DNA of 64,000 nucleotides, taken from contig NW_020654810.1 in the NCBI RefSeq assembly GCF_003589595.1, positions 11,774,357-11,838,356 of the forward strand, given 5' to 3'. Below the pieces are notes generated by a model that worked only from the letters and a program-made list of their open reading frames with translations, was not told where the DNA came from and did no database searches. The DNA is from Hyposmocoma kahamanoa (taxonomy: Eukaryota > Arthropoda > Insecta > Lepidoptera > Cosmopterigidae). Both the position numbers and the translations under genes were made by a program. Below are positions 12,262 to 24,293 of the stretch, piece after piece; position 1 is the stretch's first letter, and every line of letters begins with the position of its first letter.

Positions 12262-13437
12262 AAAAAATGACATCAAATACTAAACGTTGTTATTATTGTG
12301 TTTGTGGTAGTTTGAACAAGAGTGTCTGAAATTCAGAATAGTTCAGTATTTAATTTTTATTTCATAATTATACTCTATAATCAAGATACAAATTTGCGAT
12401 GCTGGTATCAAGATAATATCAATGCGTAATTGCCAACTACATTGAACAAAGTTTATGTATATATAATATAGCACGAGAGTATTGTGATGAACACTAAATT
12501 TTTTCAAATTATGTCTACAAACAATAGGTACAACTAAAATAATAATGTGATAACCTTACGCTCCGTGTGAAGTGTAGGCATTTACGCGCCAAACAGGCGG
12601 GAGTTACCCTGCTTGCCTTTATTATACTATTCTATAGGATTCTATTAAAAGGATTTAAGGTTTAATATTAACCGAAACCTGCGAATAATGCAAAGGTTGT
12701 ATGATCCTTGAACTTCATTCACCTTTTCCTTTGTAAGTCAACAACAATCTCAATCTAAGTCGGGATTTATTCCATAACTTAGGAAGTGGTAGTTGTTAAG
12801 GTTTCTGTAACACAACACCTTTTGTATGGCACGCCTAAATATTGGATTTCTCACAACATAGTTCGTTTTGTGAGCTTTGTCGTTACATGGTTACTAATGG
12901 ATGGAAGTAAATACGTAGACATTGTATACCTACCTCTATATGTAGTGTATTTTATATGACGTAACTTTTCACTTCTTTTATGGTATTAAAACCATATTAA
13001 CCTAAGCTATTTAAGATATGCACTTGAAATACATAGGCAATAACGTAATCATGATCATATCAAATCAATCACGCGTGTAAATAATGCGAAAATTCTATAA
13101 TTGAGAACTGGACGTAAATTGGTATATCGAAAAGAAAGATAGGATTTTAGGTGCAAAAACAAGGACGCAGTAAAGCATCACGTATTAAAATTAATATAAC
13201 ATAGTGTTAAATTAACATGATTAAAAATTATTATATCAAATTCTTTGTTTAAAGATTGATAAACATTATAAATTTCTAAAAAATCATATCATCTTAATCA
13301 ACAGTCACTGAACGTGTTGGTTGTTTGAAAAAAAAACTGGAATGGTTGAAATCCCACCAAATACAGTATTATAAAAAGAACCAAGTCAAAGTATTGAAAT
13401 CCGCAATATTGTGCTAAGATCTTTTGTAGGCAATGTA
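12262..13437. other. AT-rich stretch without a recognisable gene
   Basis: No coding signal or repeat identified up to the Tc1 element boundary. Confidence 0.4.
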
Positions 13438-14980
13438 CACACATCAAAAAAAGTTTGCGATCACTTCGAAAAACTGAAATCTTTTTTGTTACTGTAGATT
13501 ATATTATGATTTTTTCTTCTTTTTAGATTCTTTATTTAAAAATAAATTAGAACATAAAACAATGACCCCGTTCAATTGTTTTTTCATATAAAAAGGCTTT
13601 CAGTCCTAGCTTACGCTCATTCAGAAATCTGATTTAGTCAATTATAAGCGATTCAAGATATTTTTCGCGGAAAGTTGTGATTGAAAAAATGCCAAGAGGA
13701 TTATCAGAGGTTTTACGAGCTAGAATAGTAACTTTGAGGGAAGAAGGATACACCACGAGAGTAATAGCACGCAGACTTGCTATATCCCAATCCTGTGTCG
13801 TGGCTACGTTGCAGAGGTATCACGGAATGGGGAATTTAGCTGACCGACCCCGCAGCGGTCGCCCAACTGTTTTGACAGCTGCCCAAAAGCGCTATATTAG
13901 ATTGCTGGCAGCCCGTGATCCAACAATCAACGCCACTAAAATAAAAGCAGAAGTCAGGGCCGCCTCTGGGCTTGAAGTTAGCACGCAGATCGTTCGCAAT
14001 TGCTTGCACCAGGCTGGATTACGAGCACGGAGGTCTTTGCGAGCTCCGCTCAATTCCCGGCAACGTCAACAACGAAGATTGCAGTGGGCTAGACTTCGGC
14101 AAAATGAAGAAGGTGAGGACGAAAACATTTGGCAAAACTGAATCTTCGTTGACCAATCCCGAATCAGCACTCATCCAGATAACCGACGTGTCCGTGTCTG
14201 GAGAAGACCAGGCGACCGTGAAAGACAAAGAACTGCCACTGGAACAGTTCAGCAAGGTGGAAAATCGGTGTCCTTTTGGGGTGGCATTATGATTGGAGCT
14301 AGAACGCCTTTGATCCCGTATCGGGGCTTCATGACAGCAGACATGTACAAAGCAGTTGCTATTGATGATATCGTCAGACCATTCCGAGTAAACCATGGGC
14401 ACCAATTTGTACTGGTCGATGATAATGCGCCCGCACATCGAGCTCAACGAGTCAATGCTGCTCTTCAAGAATACGATATCACACGATTAGACTGGCCTGC
14501 CGGCTCGCCCGACTTAAACCCAATAGAGCACGCGTGGGATGCTCTTAAACGAGCAGTATGGAACCGTGAGCCACGTCCCCAGACAGTTCCAGAGCTCAGG
14601 GAAGCCGCTATTGAAGAATGGGATAGGTTACCCCAGGAAATGCTGGATAACTTGATCCTCAGCATGCCCAGGAGGATATTCGCATGTATTCGAGCCAGGG
14701 GAGGAGTTATTTTATATTGAATTCACACCTTTTAATAATAAATTGTTGTTTAAGTTTAATTAAACAGTCTTTTTCTTTCTATGAAATTTCTATCACTAAT
14801 ACATTATGATTAATGGCTCAATTTTTTAAAATAAATAATAAAAAATAGTTTTATATTTTAATTTCAAACAGGGTATTCCTATTTAAAGAAAGCATACAAC
14901 ATAGATTTTTTCTTGATAAAGTTAAATTTAAAGAATTATAGGAGCTTATGCTATTGATCGCAAACTTTTTTTGATGTGTG
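13438..14980 (+). mobile_element. Tc1-like DNA transposon, complete, with 26-bp TIRs and TA duplication
   Basis: The two ends carry identical 26-bp terminal inverted repeats (13438-13463 and 14955-14980), beginning CACACATCAAAAAAAGTTTG. A TA dinucleotide lies directly outside each end (13436-13437, 14981-14982), the Tc1/mariner target duplication. The 1543-bp element holds one transposase frame on the plus strand, interrupted by a single stop. Perfect TIRs and one inactivating change indicate a fairly young insertion. Confidence 0.95.
13689..14720 (+). pseudogene. Tc1-family transposase (DD34E) with one in-frame stop
   Basis: The frame is 343 codons, the usual Tc1 length, from the ATG at 13689 to TGA at 14718-14720. 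Residues 1-110 form the paired helix-turn-helix DNA-binding region with the GRPR-like linker DRPRSGRPT. The catalytic triad is D155 (IFVDQS), D245 (VDDNAPAH) and E280 (DLNPIEHAWD), with exactly 34 residues between the last two. The sole lesion is TGA at 14139-14141, codon 151, just before the first catalytic Asp; no frameshift was found. FVDQS has Gln where Glu is usual, outside the triad. Cut-and-paste transposition at TA is the family function. This copy should be inactive unless the stop is read through. Confidence 0.95.
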
Positions 14981-15145
14981 TACGTTAACCATACCTCGAC
15001 GAACATGTCAAAAGCACCATAGTAGCACTTACAACCCAGTAATATGAAATTGGTAGCTTTTCGATCGATTTGCAAACACATAACCCTTCACTTACTGCAG
15101 ACCTCTCTTTCAATAGCACTCAAATTAAAATTTGAAGTAGTGGGA

Positions 15146-15240
15146 AACCGTTGTGGGATGAAAGATGATGTAGTGACCAGGATAGAGGGCAGAGTACTTC
15201 GGTGGTTGGTTTGTCATGTGCCTGGAAATAGTAGGGAGCA
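15146..15240 (+). pseudogene. Non-LTR reverse transcriptase C-terminal fragment, first piece
   Basis: Reads RCGMKDDVVTRIEGRVLRW, resembling the segment ending in LRWFGHVERM of many insect non-LTR RTs. The similarity breaks off after about 30 residues. The following piece of the same C-terminus resumes at 15903, so a roughly 660-bp insertion or rearrangement separates the two. Confidence 0.55.
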
Positions 15241-15902
15241 TATAAAATTTAAAATACTATAATTCTACTGTAAGTAGTTGAGGTACATATCATTGTAATA
15301 TCACCGGATTTCTCTGGAATACTTTCATGTCAGTAAATTTCATTTCAATCGGACAAGTGGAAACGAAATAAATGATGATTTTATGAGATCCGTACACTAT
15401 GTGTTCTAAGAGCTGATGGTCTTTAAACAGCTGAACAGATGTTCGGATGAACAGATGTTTGATAACATAGCTAAGAACGATCCCGACTAAATTAACCTTA
15501 AAATAAAAAACCTCTTCGAGGTCAATCTGTCCGTTTGAGACCTACGATGTCACACACAGACATGCACACGACAAACGAGTGTGTATCTGACACAGAGGAC
15601 CCTGAAAATTGTCGCTTCTCTTTTTTCAATTAAATACTTTTTTTTTTCAAAATCAAAGGTTAAAAGTTAATCTTACTGACAGTCCTTTGTCTATATACAT
15701 TGTTTAATGTCTTTTGTTAAACAAAATCCTTCTTTGCTCAAGCGTTATGAGCCGTCATTGAACTGAACGTTCCTGCACAAATTTACGAACGAGTTAACAT
15801 AAAAAGGAAAGGCCAAGTTTTATTGTTTTAAAGCACAATTTTCAACGACTAGATTCACAATCTTATTTTCAATAAAATATTTATAATTTAAGTGCCAATA
15901 AA

Positions 15903-16005
15903 CGGGTATGTATAAAAAGACTGATGTGAGTGAAGGAGACTAAAGAGGTTTGTCAATAGGACAGCGAGTGGAGCATTATAGCCTCTGCCAGCTCCAGTTG
16001 AAGAC
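15903..16005 (+). pseudogene. Non-LTR reverse transcriptase C-terminal fragment, second piece
   Basis: Reads CIKRLM-VKETKEVC- with two in-frame stops, then a WSIIASAS-like end. It resembles the ACMKRLMDVNEA...VC end that follows the LRWFGHVERM segment in these RTs. Same strand as the piece at 15146-15240. Confidence 0.45.
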
Positions 16006-16487
16006 ACAGCATGATGATGTACATATATGTATGTCGTTACAATTACAAATCGAAGAGGCACTTAAATATTACAAAATACTGTATTATGAATTGTCGGTGG
16101 GAAGTGAACAATAGCTCTTCTACAGTCGGGACTTGCTACATCAGAAGGATATATAGCTCGAGGACTGACCCAATGAAATAATTGATCTCTATTGATTAAC
16201 GTGGGTAATACTTCAATAGTCGATTGTACAATTACAGTACAAAAATGTGTTGTCGGTGCCGATACGCAAAATGCTTATGAAGCAACATTAGCATAACAGA
16301 GTAATTTATACACTAAATATTTACACATCACATTCATGCATTTCACTTTAATTAGTGAATCTTTTTGTATTTTAGAGATTTTGATCACTGAAGATTTGAT
16401 TTTGATGACTATGTTTTCACTGATATAATTTTGAAACGCTGCCAGAAATAATAAGTATAATTTTTTTAGGTCTAACTATTTTTTAAT

Positions 16488-16686
16488 TTTTTTTTATAAT
16501 ATTATGTCGTGTACCTGATGGTAAGCTACACGCCTATCCATAACAGTTGCAGTGCCACTCAGAGCTTTAAATCGCAAAGATCTGAGGGGCACTGTCACTG
16601 CGCCCGTCACACTGAGACATAAGTTGACAAGTCCCATGTGCCGGCAGGAAATAGACATTTCAGAAGGAGCTCTATTGCTACTACTT
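16488..16686 (-). repeat. Rep-A copy, antisense, with internal deletion
   Basis: T-rich tail, then the conserved core CAGAGCTTTAAATCGCAAAG and GACAAGTCCCATGTGCC. It jumps to the 5' end motif (gagctctattgctactact), missing about 80 bp of the usual 5' half. Confidence 0.7.
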
Positions 16687-16689
16687 AAT

Positions 16690-18640
16690 TTCTTTGATAC
16701 GTGGATAAGTGATGATGTTATACATGCTATTTCCAAAATGTCTAATAATATAATAATGTTACACACTACAACAACATTGTCGCACTAGATACGTTGCCAA
16801 ATTATTTTATAGTGTTTATGCACATTTAATGAAGTTCGAACTCGAATCGTGGAACTGCTGGCATTAAATTCGGCCTAAAAGCGTTTCAGTATCAAATGGT
16901 TTGTGGATCGATGAGTCTATAAATCATTCAGGACTGTCATATTTCCAGAGCCAAAACTGGTTATGTATTTAAGCTAGTACCATAGCTAGTTTAGATGAAT
17001 GGATTGAAATGTGATAGTACAATACCATAATGACAAGTTCTTCAACTGAAAATGGAAACCAGAGGTCTTAATGAATTACTGTAACTGTACTGTAGTGTAG
17101 AGGCCTACATTCACTCACAAAGGGAGTCCCCGAAAGTAGATACGTACTTGTGGATTGAATTTCGAAAAAACCATTGTATAGGTTAATTTAGAAGATATTA
17201 GTACATAATTACATCATACTAGAAGTATGCAAAGCTTGAGAAACATTTTGCAGAATAATGTACAGAATTAACTCATAGACGATGGTGAGAGTTAATTAAA
17301 CAGAGATAATAATCTATGAAATATTACTAAAAAGAATGATAGAAAATAAAAACATTTTAATATAATACTTTAAAACCAAAGAGGGTATGAGAGAGAGTAT
17401 GACACAACAAAAATTGAGAAACAAAAAGTAGCACGTAGGGTTGGATGAGGAAGATTGAGAATAAGTTAGTGTTTAGAAGAACAAGTTAGAATTGGTGAAA
17501 TTATAAATATTTTTACCAAATGATAAGCTCTGTAAGAAGTCATAGAAAAGTCTTCTAAAGGATTGAATGGCAGTACGTACACCGACTGGAGCCTAGGTTT
17601 TTAAACGTAAAGGAGAGAGAGAGAGAGAGAAACAAAGAGAGAAAGAGCGAGAGAGAGAGAGAGAACTGTAATATATCTTTCCTTGATCGTAGCAAGATAT
17701 TTGACTTTAAATATATAAAAATCTTTGCTCTCAATTCCTATATTCGGCTCTGGACTGCCCTATTTCTCCCATAGAATGTTTGATTATCATCTATCATTAA
17801 AAAATACGTTGATAATCTCAGCAGCGTTAGAAACGAAATATTTAGGACAAAAATATGATTAGTTAACGTCAAATAAACAATGTGTTGTGTCCAATTAATG
17901 TCGCTAGTTTATTATCAAAGTCATCTATGTTTTTATTTATGACTTTTGTGAATAATAAGTGTCCATTGTGGCCGAGTATTTTCTTTGTTCCTAATTTAAC
18001 CTAAAAGAGCTGTATTATTAATGTTCTTGGGCTAAATGTAGTAGCCCCATCATATCATATCATAGGGCATCACATCGTAATATGAGGTAGATCACTTTAG
18101 ATTTTATGTAAGTCTACTTGAAAAATTATGCAAAAATAGTTTTTTAACTTAAAATTAATTCTTTATTACTATTATTCACGTGTGGACATACAATATAAAA
18201 ATAAAAGAATACATTTCATAAAATTTGGCAATCAATGTGTGGTATGAGTGGGCTTAAGTTTGATTTGATTAAATGTTATTTTAATACATAATAATTCCAT
18301 TTAGCTCCAATTACCCCCTACTTATAATTTAACAGAGTTGAAAAGATTTTCGTGTGATTTTCGCAGTGCGTACTCTTCATGAAAATATATACATGTTATA
18401 AATATTAGAGAATTGATGTAACTCAGTATTTAAATATTCATGCTCGGGTTGTTGCTTTTTGAAATTACGATTTTCGACATCAACTACCCTTCTGACATTT
18501 CGTGCTACAAAGTAATAACAACTGAATCCTTATTACCGATTAATGCGTTGGAAGTGCTTCATAAAATCTTTTCCCAGGCGTTTTAACAAATATTTCTTTC
18601 TCAATATAAGTTCCGAAAAAAACTAGAAGTAGATTTGGCT
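16690..18640. other. AT-rich stretch, no gene seen
   Basis: No supported gene. It holds a GA microsatellite (listed separately) and a short catatcatat repeat near 18050. Confidence 0.4.
17612..17664 (+). repeat. (GA)n microsatellite
   Basis: An imperfect GA dinucleotide run of about 53 bp, interrupted by aacaaagagagaaagagcg. It would also be a GAGA-factor type site, but no promoter signal is attached. Confidence 0.9.
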
Positions 18641-18641
18641 A

Positions 18642-19029
18642 TTGTTAAAACTAGATTGCGGCCCTTTCACAACAAAAACTCGATTCGGTAACTCAAATAC
18701 ACTCGTAATATTGGTGGCAATTTGTGGTCCATTTCACATCAAAACCTGTTTGGGGATCAACCCCCGATTTCATAACGAAAGAAGGAATACAGAGCGTGTA
18801 TTGGGAACACAATCATTGCATCACTGACCCTGAACTTGGCCTAAAATCTCACGATGTTGAATGCAGGACGGAGTTGAAAAGAATGGCACATTATGCAAAA
18901 CTACATCATTATTGGAGGACAAAAGGTGGCAAATGTCGGTGCACTGGATGCAAATTGGAACGCAATGCGAATGCTGAGGGACGGTCCATTTGTGAAATGG
19001 GGAACCAATGTTTAAAGCATTTCTATTGA
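18642..19029 (+). other. Unrecognised open frames
   Basis: Two overlapping plus-strand open frames (18642-18827 and 18724-19029). The second codes about 100 residues with a basic cysteine-bearing part (KGGKCRCTGCKLERN). It has no ATG at its 5' end. I recognise no family and see no convincing splice sites. The local base composition is less AT-rich than its surroundings, so a decayed mobile-element gene is possible. Confidence 0.2.
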
Positions 19030-19559
19030 ACCCCGGACGTTATAACTTAAGCAAAGAGATCATAATGATACAGGATTAAACTTGAGTGTCTAATGAATTT
19101 GTTAGTGTAATAAATATGAATCTGTATTATACAATCAGACAAATTAAAAGATCTTTCAAAAAAATTGTAATTAATTTCCCATTAAACCTAAAAGGGATTA
19201 ACGCTGTGCTGATTTATTTATGAGTCCGATGAATGTTGCTGAAACGTCTGTTAAAAATCTCGGTTTATTTAGAGAGTGTAACCTCATTCCCTGGCGCGCT
19301 GCTGAGCGAAAGTATAACCATTACTCGATGCGACCACGTTAGCTAGAATACTTTCGATACCCTTGCAAATTACGCGAGAAGGAGCTTAAAAATAAACAAG
19401 ATCTCCATTTCTCTAACTTTACAAACATATTTGCTTAAGTACTACTTGAAAACATTTGAAATCTTACCGTTAGAAATCTTCTATGCACCACTTGGAGTTC
19501 GATTTTAAAACACAGAAACTGACTTGTTTTTCGGAAATATACAACAATAAACAATAACA

Positions 19560-20000
19560 GTCTGTAGCAGGGTGGCGAGGGAGGTCACCTGGTATTGACG
19601 TAATCGTTCCGCGGGTTTAGGTTAAGATTTTGAGGAATCGCACGCGGTAGGAGTCGTGGACGATAAAGTATGCAGTTACGTCACAGGTCGCGAATTTTGT
19701 TGACAACATGGGGTTTTATGGTGGGATTATTTTGAAGGGGAAATGGGTACATGATGCGGTAACGTTTTGGAGCATGGAGCGTGCGCACTCGAGACCGAGA
19801 CGGTACTGCCGGGTGTCGCCAGGCGGCGCTACTGGCGCGGCGGTGTATTGATAAAAGCGCAAAGGGCGCGCGGCGACCGGGCAGGCGGCAGGCAGCCAGA
19901 GACGAACAGACGGACCAAATGGCACGAGAGTTGGTGGCGGCACACCGACGAAATGTTACTAGATAGATACAGCGGATTTCAGCGCGGCCAACCTTGAACC
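19560..20000. promoter_or_regulatory. CpG-rich island, possible promoter or 5' UTR
   Basis: Inside strongly AT-rich DNA, this ~440-bp block is rich in G, C and CpG, most densely at 19780-19960 (gccaggcggcgctactggcg and similar). A TACGTCA element occurs at 19677-19683. Overlapping short frames in several phases are a by-product of GC content. No TATA box or exon could be tied to it. Confidence 0.3.
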
Positions 20001-20941
20001 CGCGCTATCGGATATTAAATATTATGAGCTTAGATAAAAATAATGCCGTAACACCGTAAATGACGCCAATAACATTACTATTGACTCCGTGTTTGTTTAT
20101 AGAGTTGAGATAAAACTGATATTGTATTAAAATATGTGTTTATTTACTTTGTTTACTTTTAAAAACTTTATTAATAGAACGGAAATGTAACTTTGTTTAT
20201 AAATGAATGTAGTAGAATACTTTTAGAGCATTATGCACCACAATTTATAAAATGTAAGAATGTCATTTTGTACCTACATTAACATAGAATCAATTTAAAA
20301 ATTGGTTTTTGTTTTATAGAACAATGTTACAACAACCTTTTGTAGGTAAATAACCTACATACTGTCATAATTATAATGTGTATTTTTACGTTTTTATCCA
20401 TGACCATTTAATCTGGTAATATAACAAAATTGTAGCGAATTCAATTTATGGAAGTTGGTACTTAATCAATCAATTATCAATCGGGGTCAAGGGGAGGAGG
20501 CGTGGGGGGTTCTTGTCGACATTGCGGATATTATTTCTTAAATAGTTCCTGTCCAAAAGGCAGGTAACGCAAAACTATTGAACATATTTCAATAAATCGT
20601 CGAAATGGGGTGTGGCTTATTTTTTTAACAAAGTAATTATCACTTTAGAGAGATTACGATATTATTACAGATATTATTATATTTATTACAGATTACGATA
20701 CGTGGACATATCACTTTTTTACGTATCTACTGAAACTTCACAGATTTGACTTTAGGAATTGCAACTTAATATATTTGTTATTTATTTTTTGCAGTATTAT
20801 TACGATTTTTAAAATTAATTGTAATAGATATGACTAAAACTTGTGATAGGCAAAATTTGTGTGTAAAAGTATGTGATCACACGTCAAAAGTGTTTTGTGG
20901 TATGAACGTCATAAAAGTAATATGTACTGCATGAAACAAAT

Positions 20942-21423
20942 CAGGGTTGTTCAGGGCATTCGGCGTCAGCGGATAATCATCATAAATTAAAATATCCGCA
21001 ACCGCATCAGCATTCGCCGATGCTGATATTCATTGTGAATGTTCGAATCGTGACATGACCTCTAAAAGGCACGCTGGAATAATTAACAAACCTTTCAGAA
21101 ACAGACTGTACGTCGAAAAATCAGCTCCGTTGTTGTTTTTCAGATACATCTTTAATAAAATTCCAGAATGATTAAGCTGGCAGGCAGATCAATTGTTTTC
21201 ATGCAGATTGATTTTTTGTTAAAAAATGTCACAAAATCAATGAAATAATACTTTATTACACTACCAAAGAAAATAGATTTTTTTACGTGGATAGATGCAG
21301 TAAGGATATTCATTTTCGCGTTTAGTTTTAAATATAAGTACATAAAGTCAGCATACGCTGATGTTAAGGTCGAAAAATCAGCGTCCTCTGACGTGTAAAA
21401 TACCTGCGTCAGCAACAACCCTG
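20942..21423. mobile_element. hAT-like MITE, 482 bp
   Basis: The ends are CAGGGTTGTT (left) and AACAACCCTG (right), a hAT-type terminus. Flanking 8-bp sequences are AAACAAAT (20934-20941) and AAATAAAT (21424-21431), a target duplication with one mismatch. The left subterminal region has hairpins, for example ATCAGCAT-tcgccg-ATGCTGAT. No transposase is present, so it would be non-autonomous. Confidence 0.8.
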
Positions 21424-22469
21424 AAATAAATTGTGTGTGTAAAATTTAAACTCTCCTTATTTAAGCATACAAAAGTTATCGATTTTTCGTTCGCAGCACC
21501 TTTAAACCTCACCCTGAAACGTCGTTTATCAAATGTGGCCCTATTACGCCGAGGTGTAGATATGATTAAAACGAATTCTAGAGTCCACGCAGACGAAGCA
21601 CTTGCGCTTAACTTTAACGTCTATACTATCTCAAATGGCCTTGCTTGATTCCGCATAACAGTGAAAATTTTGTGTGAATCACTTTGGAAAAAATATACAG
21701 TGATTAATATACGACGAGAAAACAAAATTCCTAAACATTTTCACGATAGAAAACGGAAAAAAACTTACCTCAATTTTTTTTTTACATCAACTTAACTAAA
21801 TAGAACACGTACACTATACGATATATATTTTACAAATAATTTTAATTTCGTTTGTATATAAATAAATTCTGAAATAAAGCCAATGTCCCTGCCACTCGAC
21901 CTTAAGCAAAATGAATAGTATTAGTAAAGAAAAAATGTGAATTTCAGCTGAAGCAGTATCGATAAGCTAAAGTCGTTATAATATCCTTAGAGTATTTATT
22001 GTGAAATCGAATCAATAACAAAATATGTAGATAGTATGATTACAAAAGGCTCTCCAAAGTCCAATGATTACGGGCTCTTCAGACGTCAATGACATTGTCC
22101 TTTGAATATTCATTAGCATAGTACCGACTAATCTTCACAGAAACGTGTCTGGAATCGTAATGTCGATACATAAGTTACAAAATGAAGACGAAATATGAAA
22201 ATGTTTCTAATAAGCTTGTTTACGTCGTACATTAAAACGTGTTTACGTGCGCATACAATGTTCCATCACAATGATTACAGTCTCGTGAATTTCTTTTGTG
22301 TATTAGGGATATTATTTTTCCTACTCGTGTTACAAAAAAGGGGGAATAAATATTGTTAAACTTTCTTAAGAAACGTATCATAATCATTACGCTATACAAA
22401 TAGGTATACATTTGGGAAACAGTATGAAATGTAATCGTTACATTTTATTCTAACACACCATTACTCCCC

Positions 22470-22515
22470 TGCGAGGAGATCTGTGTCCAGCAGTGGGTGA
22501 TGACACATTATACTT
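22470..22515 (+). repeat. LINE 3'-end fragment (CCAGCAGTGGG type)
   Basis: cccctgcgaggagatctgtg then tccagcagtgggtgatg resembles the common lepidopteran retroelement ending GGCCTGTGCCCAGCAGTGGG. Very short, so tentative. Confidence 0.4.
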
Positions 22516-22990
22516 TCGCACTATTTTGTTGTGAAGTTTTATACCCAGAAAAAATACCAAAATCTAATTTTCAGATATATTTTCTCTGACATCTGACTAT
22601 TTAACCCTTTAACAATTTCCATGTAAATACGCAAAAAGCAAAAGAAAATTTCTAGTAGGCTACTTGATAATGAAATGTGCATTCCTCGCTGACTTCACCA
22701 ATGGCCAGGTTTACAAAACAAACAAACATTTGTATAGGCAAGTAAGCAAGCTTATCGGGGAGATATCGCAAACTTGTAGACATTTGCATGGCAAGCGCTA
22801 TTCCTAGGAAACGATACTATGGAATAACAGTGGACGCTAGAATTAAATCTGTACCTACAGACTAGGAACGATCTTTAAATTTTTTTATGTTTGTGACTAG
22901 ACTGACATAATTTTAAAGAATTTAATATCATTGTTATTATTATTATTATTATCGACACAAAGATCGAGTAGCAGTCGAGAATATTACAGA

Positions 22991-23289
22991 TTTAGTAGCA
23001 GTAGAGCTCCTCGTGGAAGAGTTCATCCATGGTCGTACCTATTTCTGTCGCCAGGCACTAATGACTGCATTACTGTGTTCCGGTTTGAAAGGGTAAGGGT
23101 GCTGGTAAAATTACAGGCACATGGGACTTGTCAACTTATGTCTCTGAGTGACAGGCGCAATGGCAGTGTCCCTCATATCTTTGCGATTTAAAGCTCTGAG
23201 TAGCACTGCAACTGCTATGGACAGGCGTGTCGCTTAACACCAGGTGCACGATTGATTGTTAATCCCGTCACTTGGAATCATAAAAAAAT
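22991..23289 (+). repeat. Rep-A copy, sense, nearly full length
   Basis: Runs from tagtagcagtagagctcctc to gtcacttggaatcat plus seven A residues, about 299 bp. It is the most complete sense copy and the best reference for the family in this window. Confidence 0.8.
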
Positions 23290-23497
23290 TAGATATCGAT
23301 TGCGATTTCTATTAAGTGAATGTATTTATTAGAGTTAAAATACACAGAGTTTTGTTTGTAAAGAGGTTATTAACATAGCGGTCAAGGTAGACAAGTGCAG
23401 CGAACTTCATGTAACAGTTAAGTAGTTGGTTTGAAATATTATTGGCCTAATGCTATAGGGTTAACGTAAGTCTGCATTTGAAATAATAAATAACCAT

Positions 23498-23507
23498 NNN
23501 NNNNNNN
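23498..23507. other. Assembly gap (10 N)
   Basis: Ten N residues. The flanks show no duplicated sequence. Oppositely oriented Rep-A copies lie about 210 bp to the left and just to the right, which may have caused the break. Confidence 1.
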
Positions 23508-23521
23508 AGTGGCTGAAAGAT

Positions 23522-23720
23522 TATTTTTTATAATACCAAGCGACGCGACGAACAAGTCGTGCACCTCACCAGGCGACATGCCTATTCATAACAGTTGCAG
23601 TGCCACTCAGAGATTTAAATCGCAAAGATCTTACTTAGGGGCACTTTCACTGCGCCCGTCACCGTGAGTCATAAGTTGACAAATTCCTTGTGCCTATAAT
23701 TTCGTCAGCATCCTTACGAG
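23522..23720 (-). repeat. Rep-A copy, antisense, 3' two-thirds
   Basis: Starts in a T-rich tail beside the gap and ends near gtcagcatccttacgag. A short 5'-end piece in the same orientation at 25018-25062 may be its displaced remainder. Confidence 0.75.
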
Positions 23721-24182
23721 GGTGAATTTCACTTTCCGAATTTCAATGGCACTTTTGAGTGATTTTTGTAAAACCCTTTTTTCTGGTTTTAAGGTCTTAA
23801 ACGTACAAATGAGTTCAAGCAATCTCAATAATTATAAAATCACAGAAATACTTATGTTAAATACAACAAAAAAGAACCGATATTTTAGGTCACATGAATG
23901 AGATTGCAGTAACACGAATGATTTTCTCATAAACATAAATGAGAAAGACGGCACAGTAATGAGAAATTATTATTACAACATACATTTTATCGTTCACAAA
24001 AGAACATGTAACAACATTTAACAAATTATATAAATATTTAACATGTAACAAATATTTTAATATAACTTCTTGTATCAAAACTCTTCTCATCCGTGTAAAT
24101 ACATCTATCTATCTATATGGAATTAATAAATAAATCTAAATAAGTATTTTGTTAATGTCACATAAACTTTGTTGTACATCAA

Positions 24183-24293
24183 TATATCATCATCACCACC
24201 ATCAACATCATCATCATGATCACTATTACCATCAGCATCATTACCATTCACATCATCATCACAATCATGTCATCATCACCACCATCACCATCT
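24183..24293 (+). repeat. (ATC)n / (ACC)n imperfect microsatellite
   Basis: About 110 bp of tcatcatcaccaccatcaac type trinucleotide repeat with interruptions. Confidence 0.85.

Noticed and set aside
24183..24293. CRISPR-like array
   Set aside because: It is a simple trinucleotide microsatellite with no spacer-repeat structure; the genome is eukaryotic.
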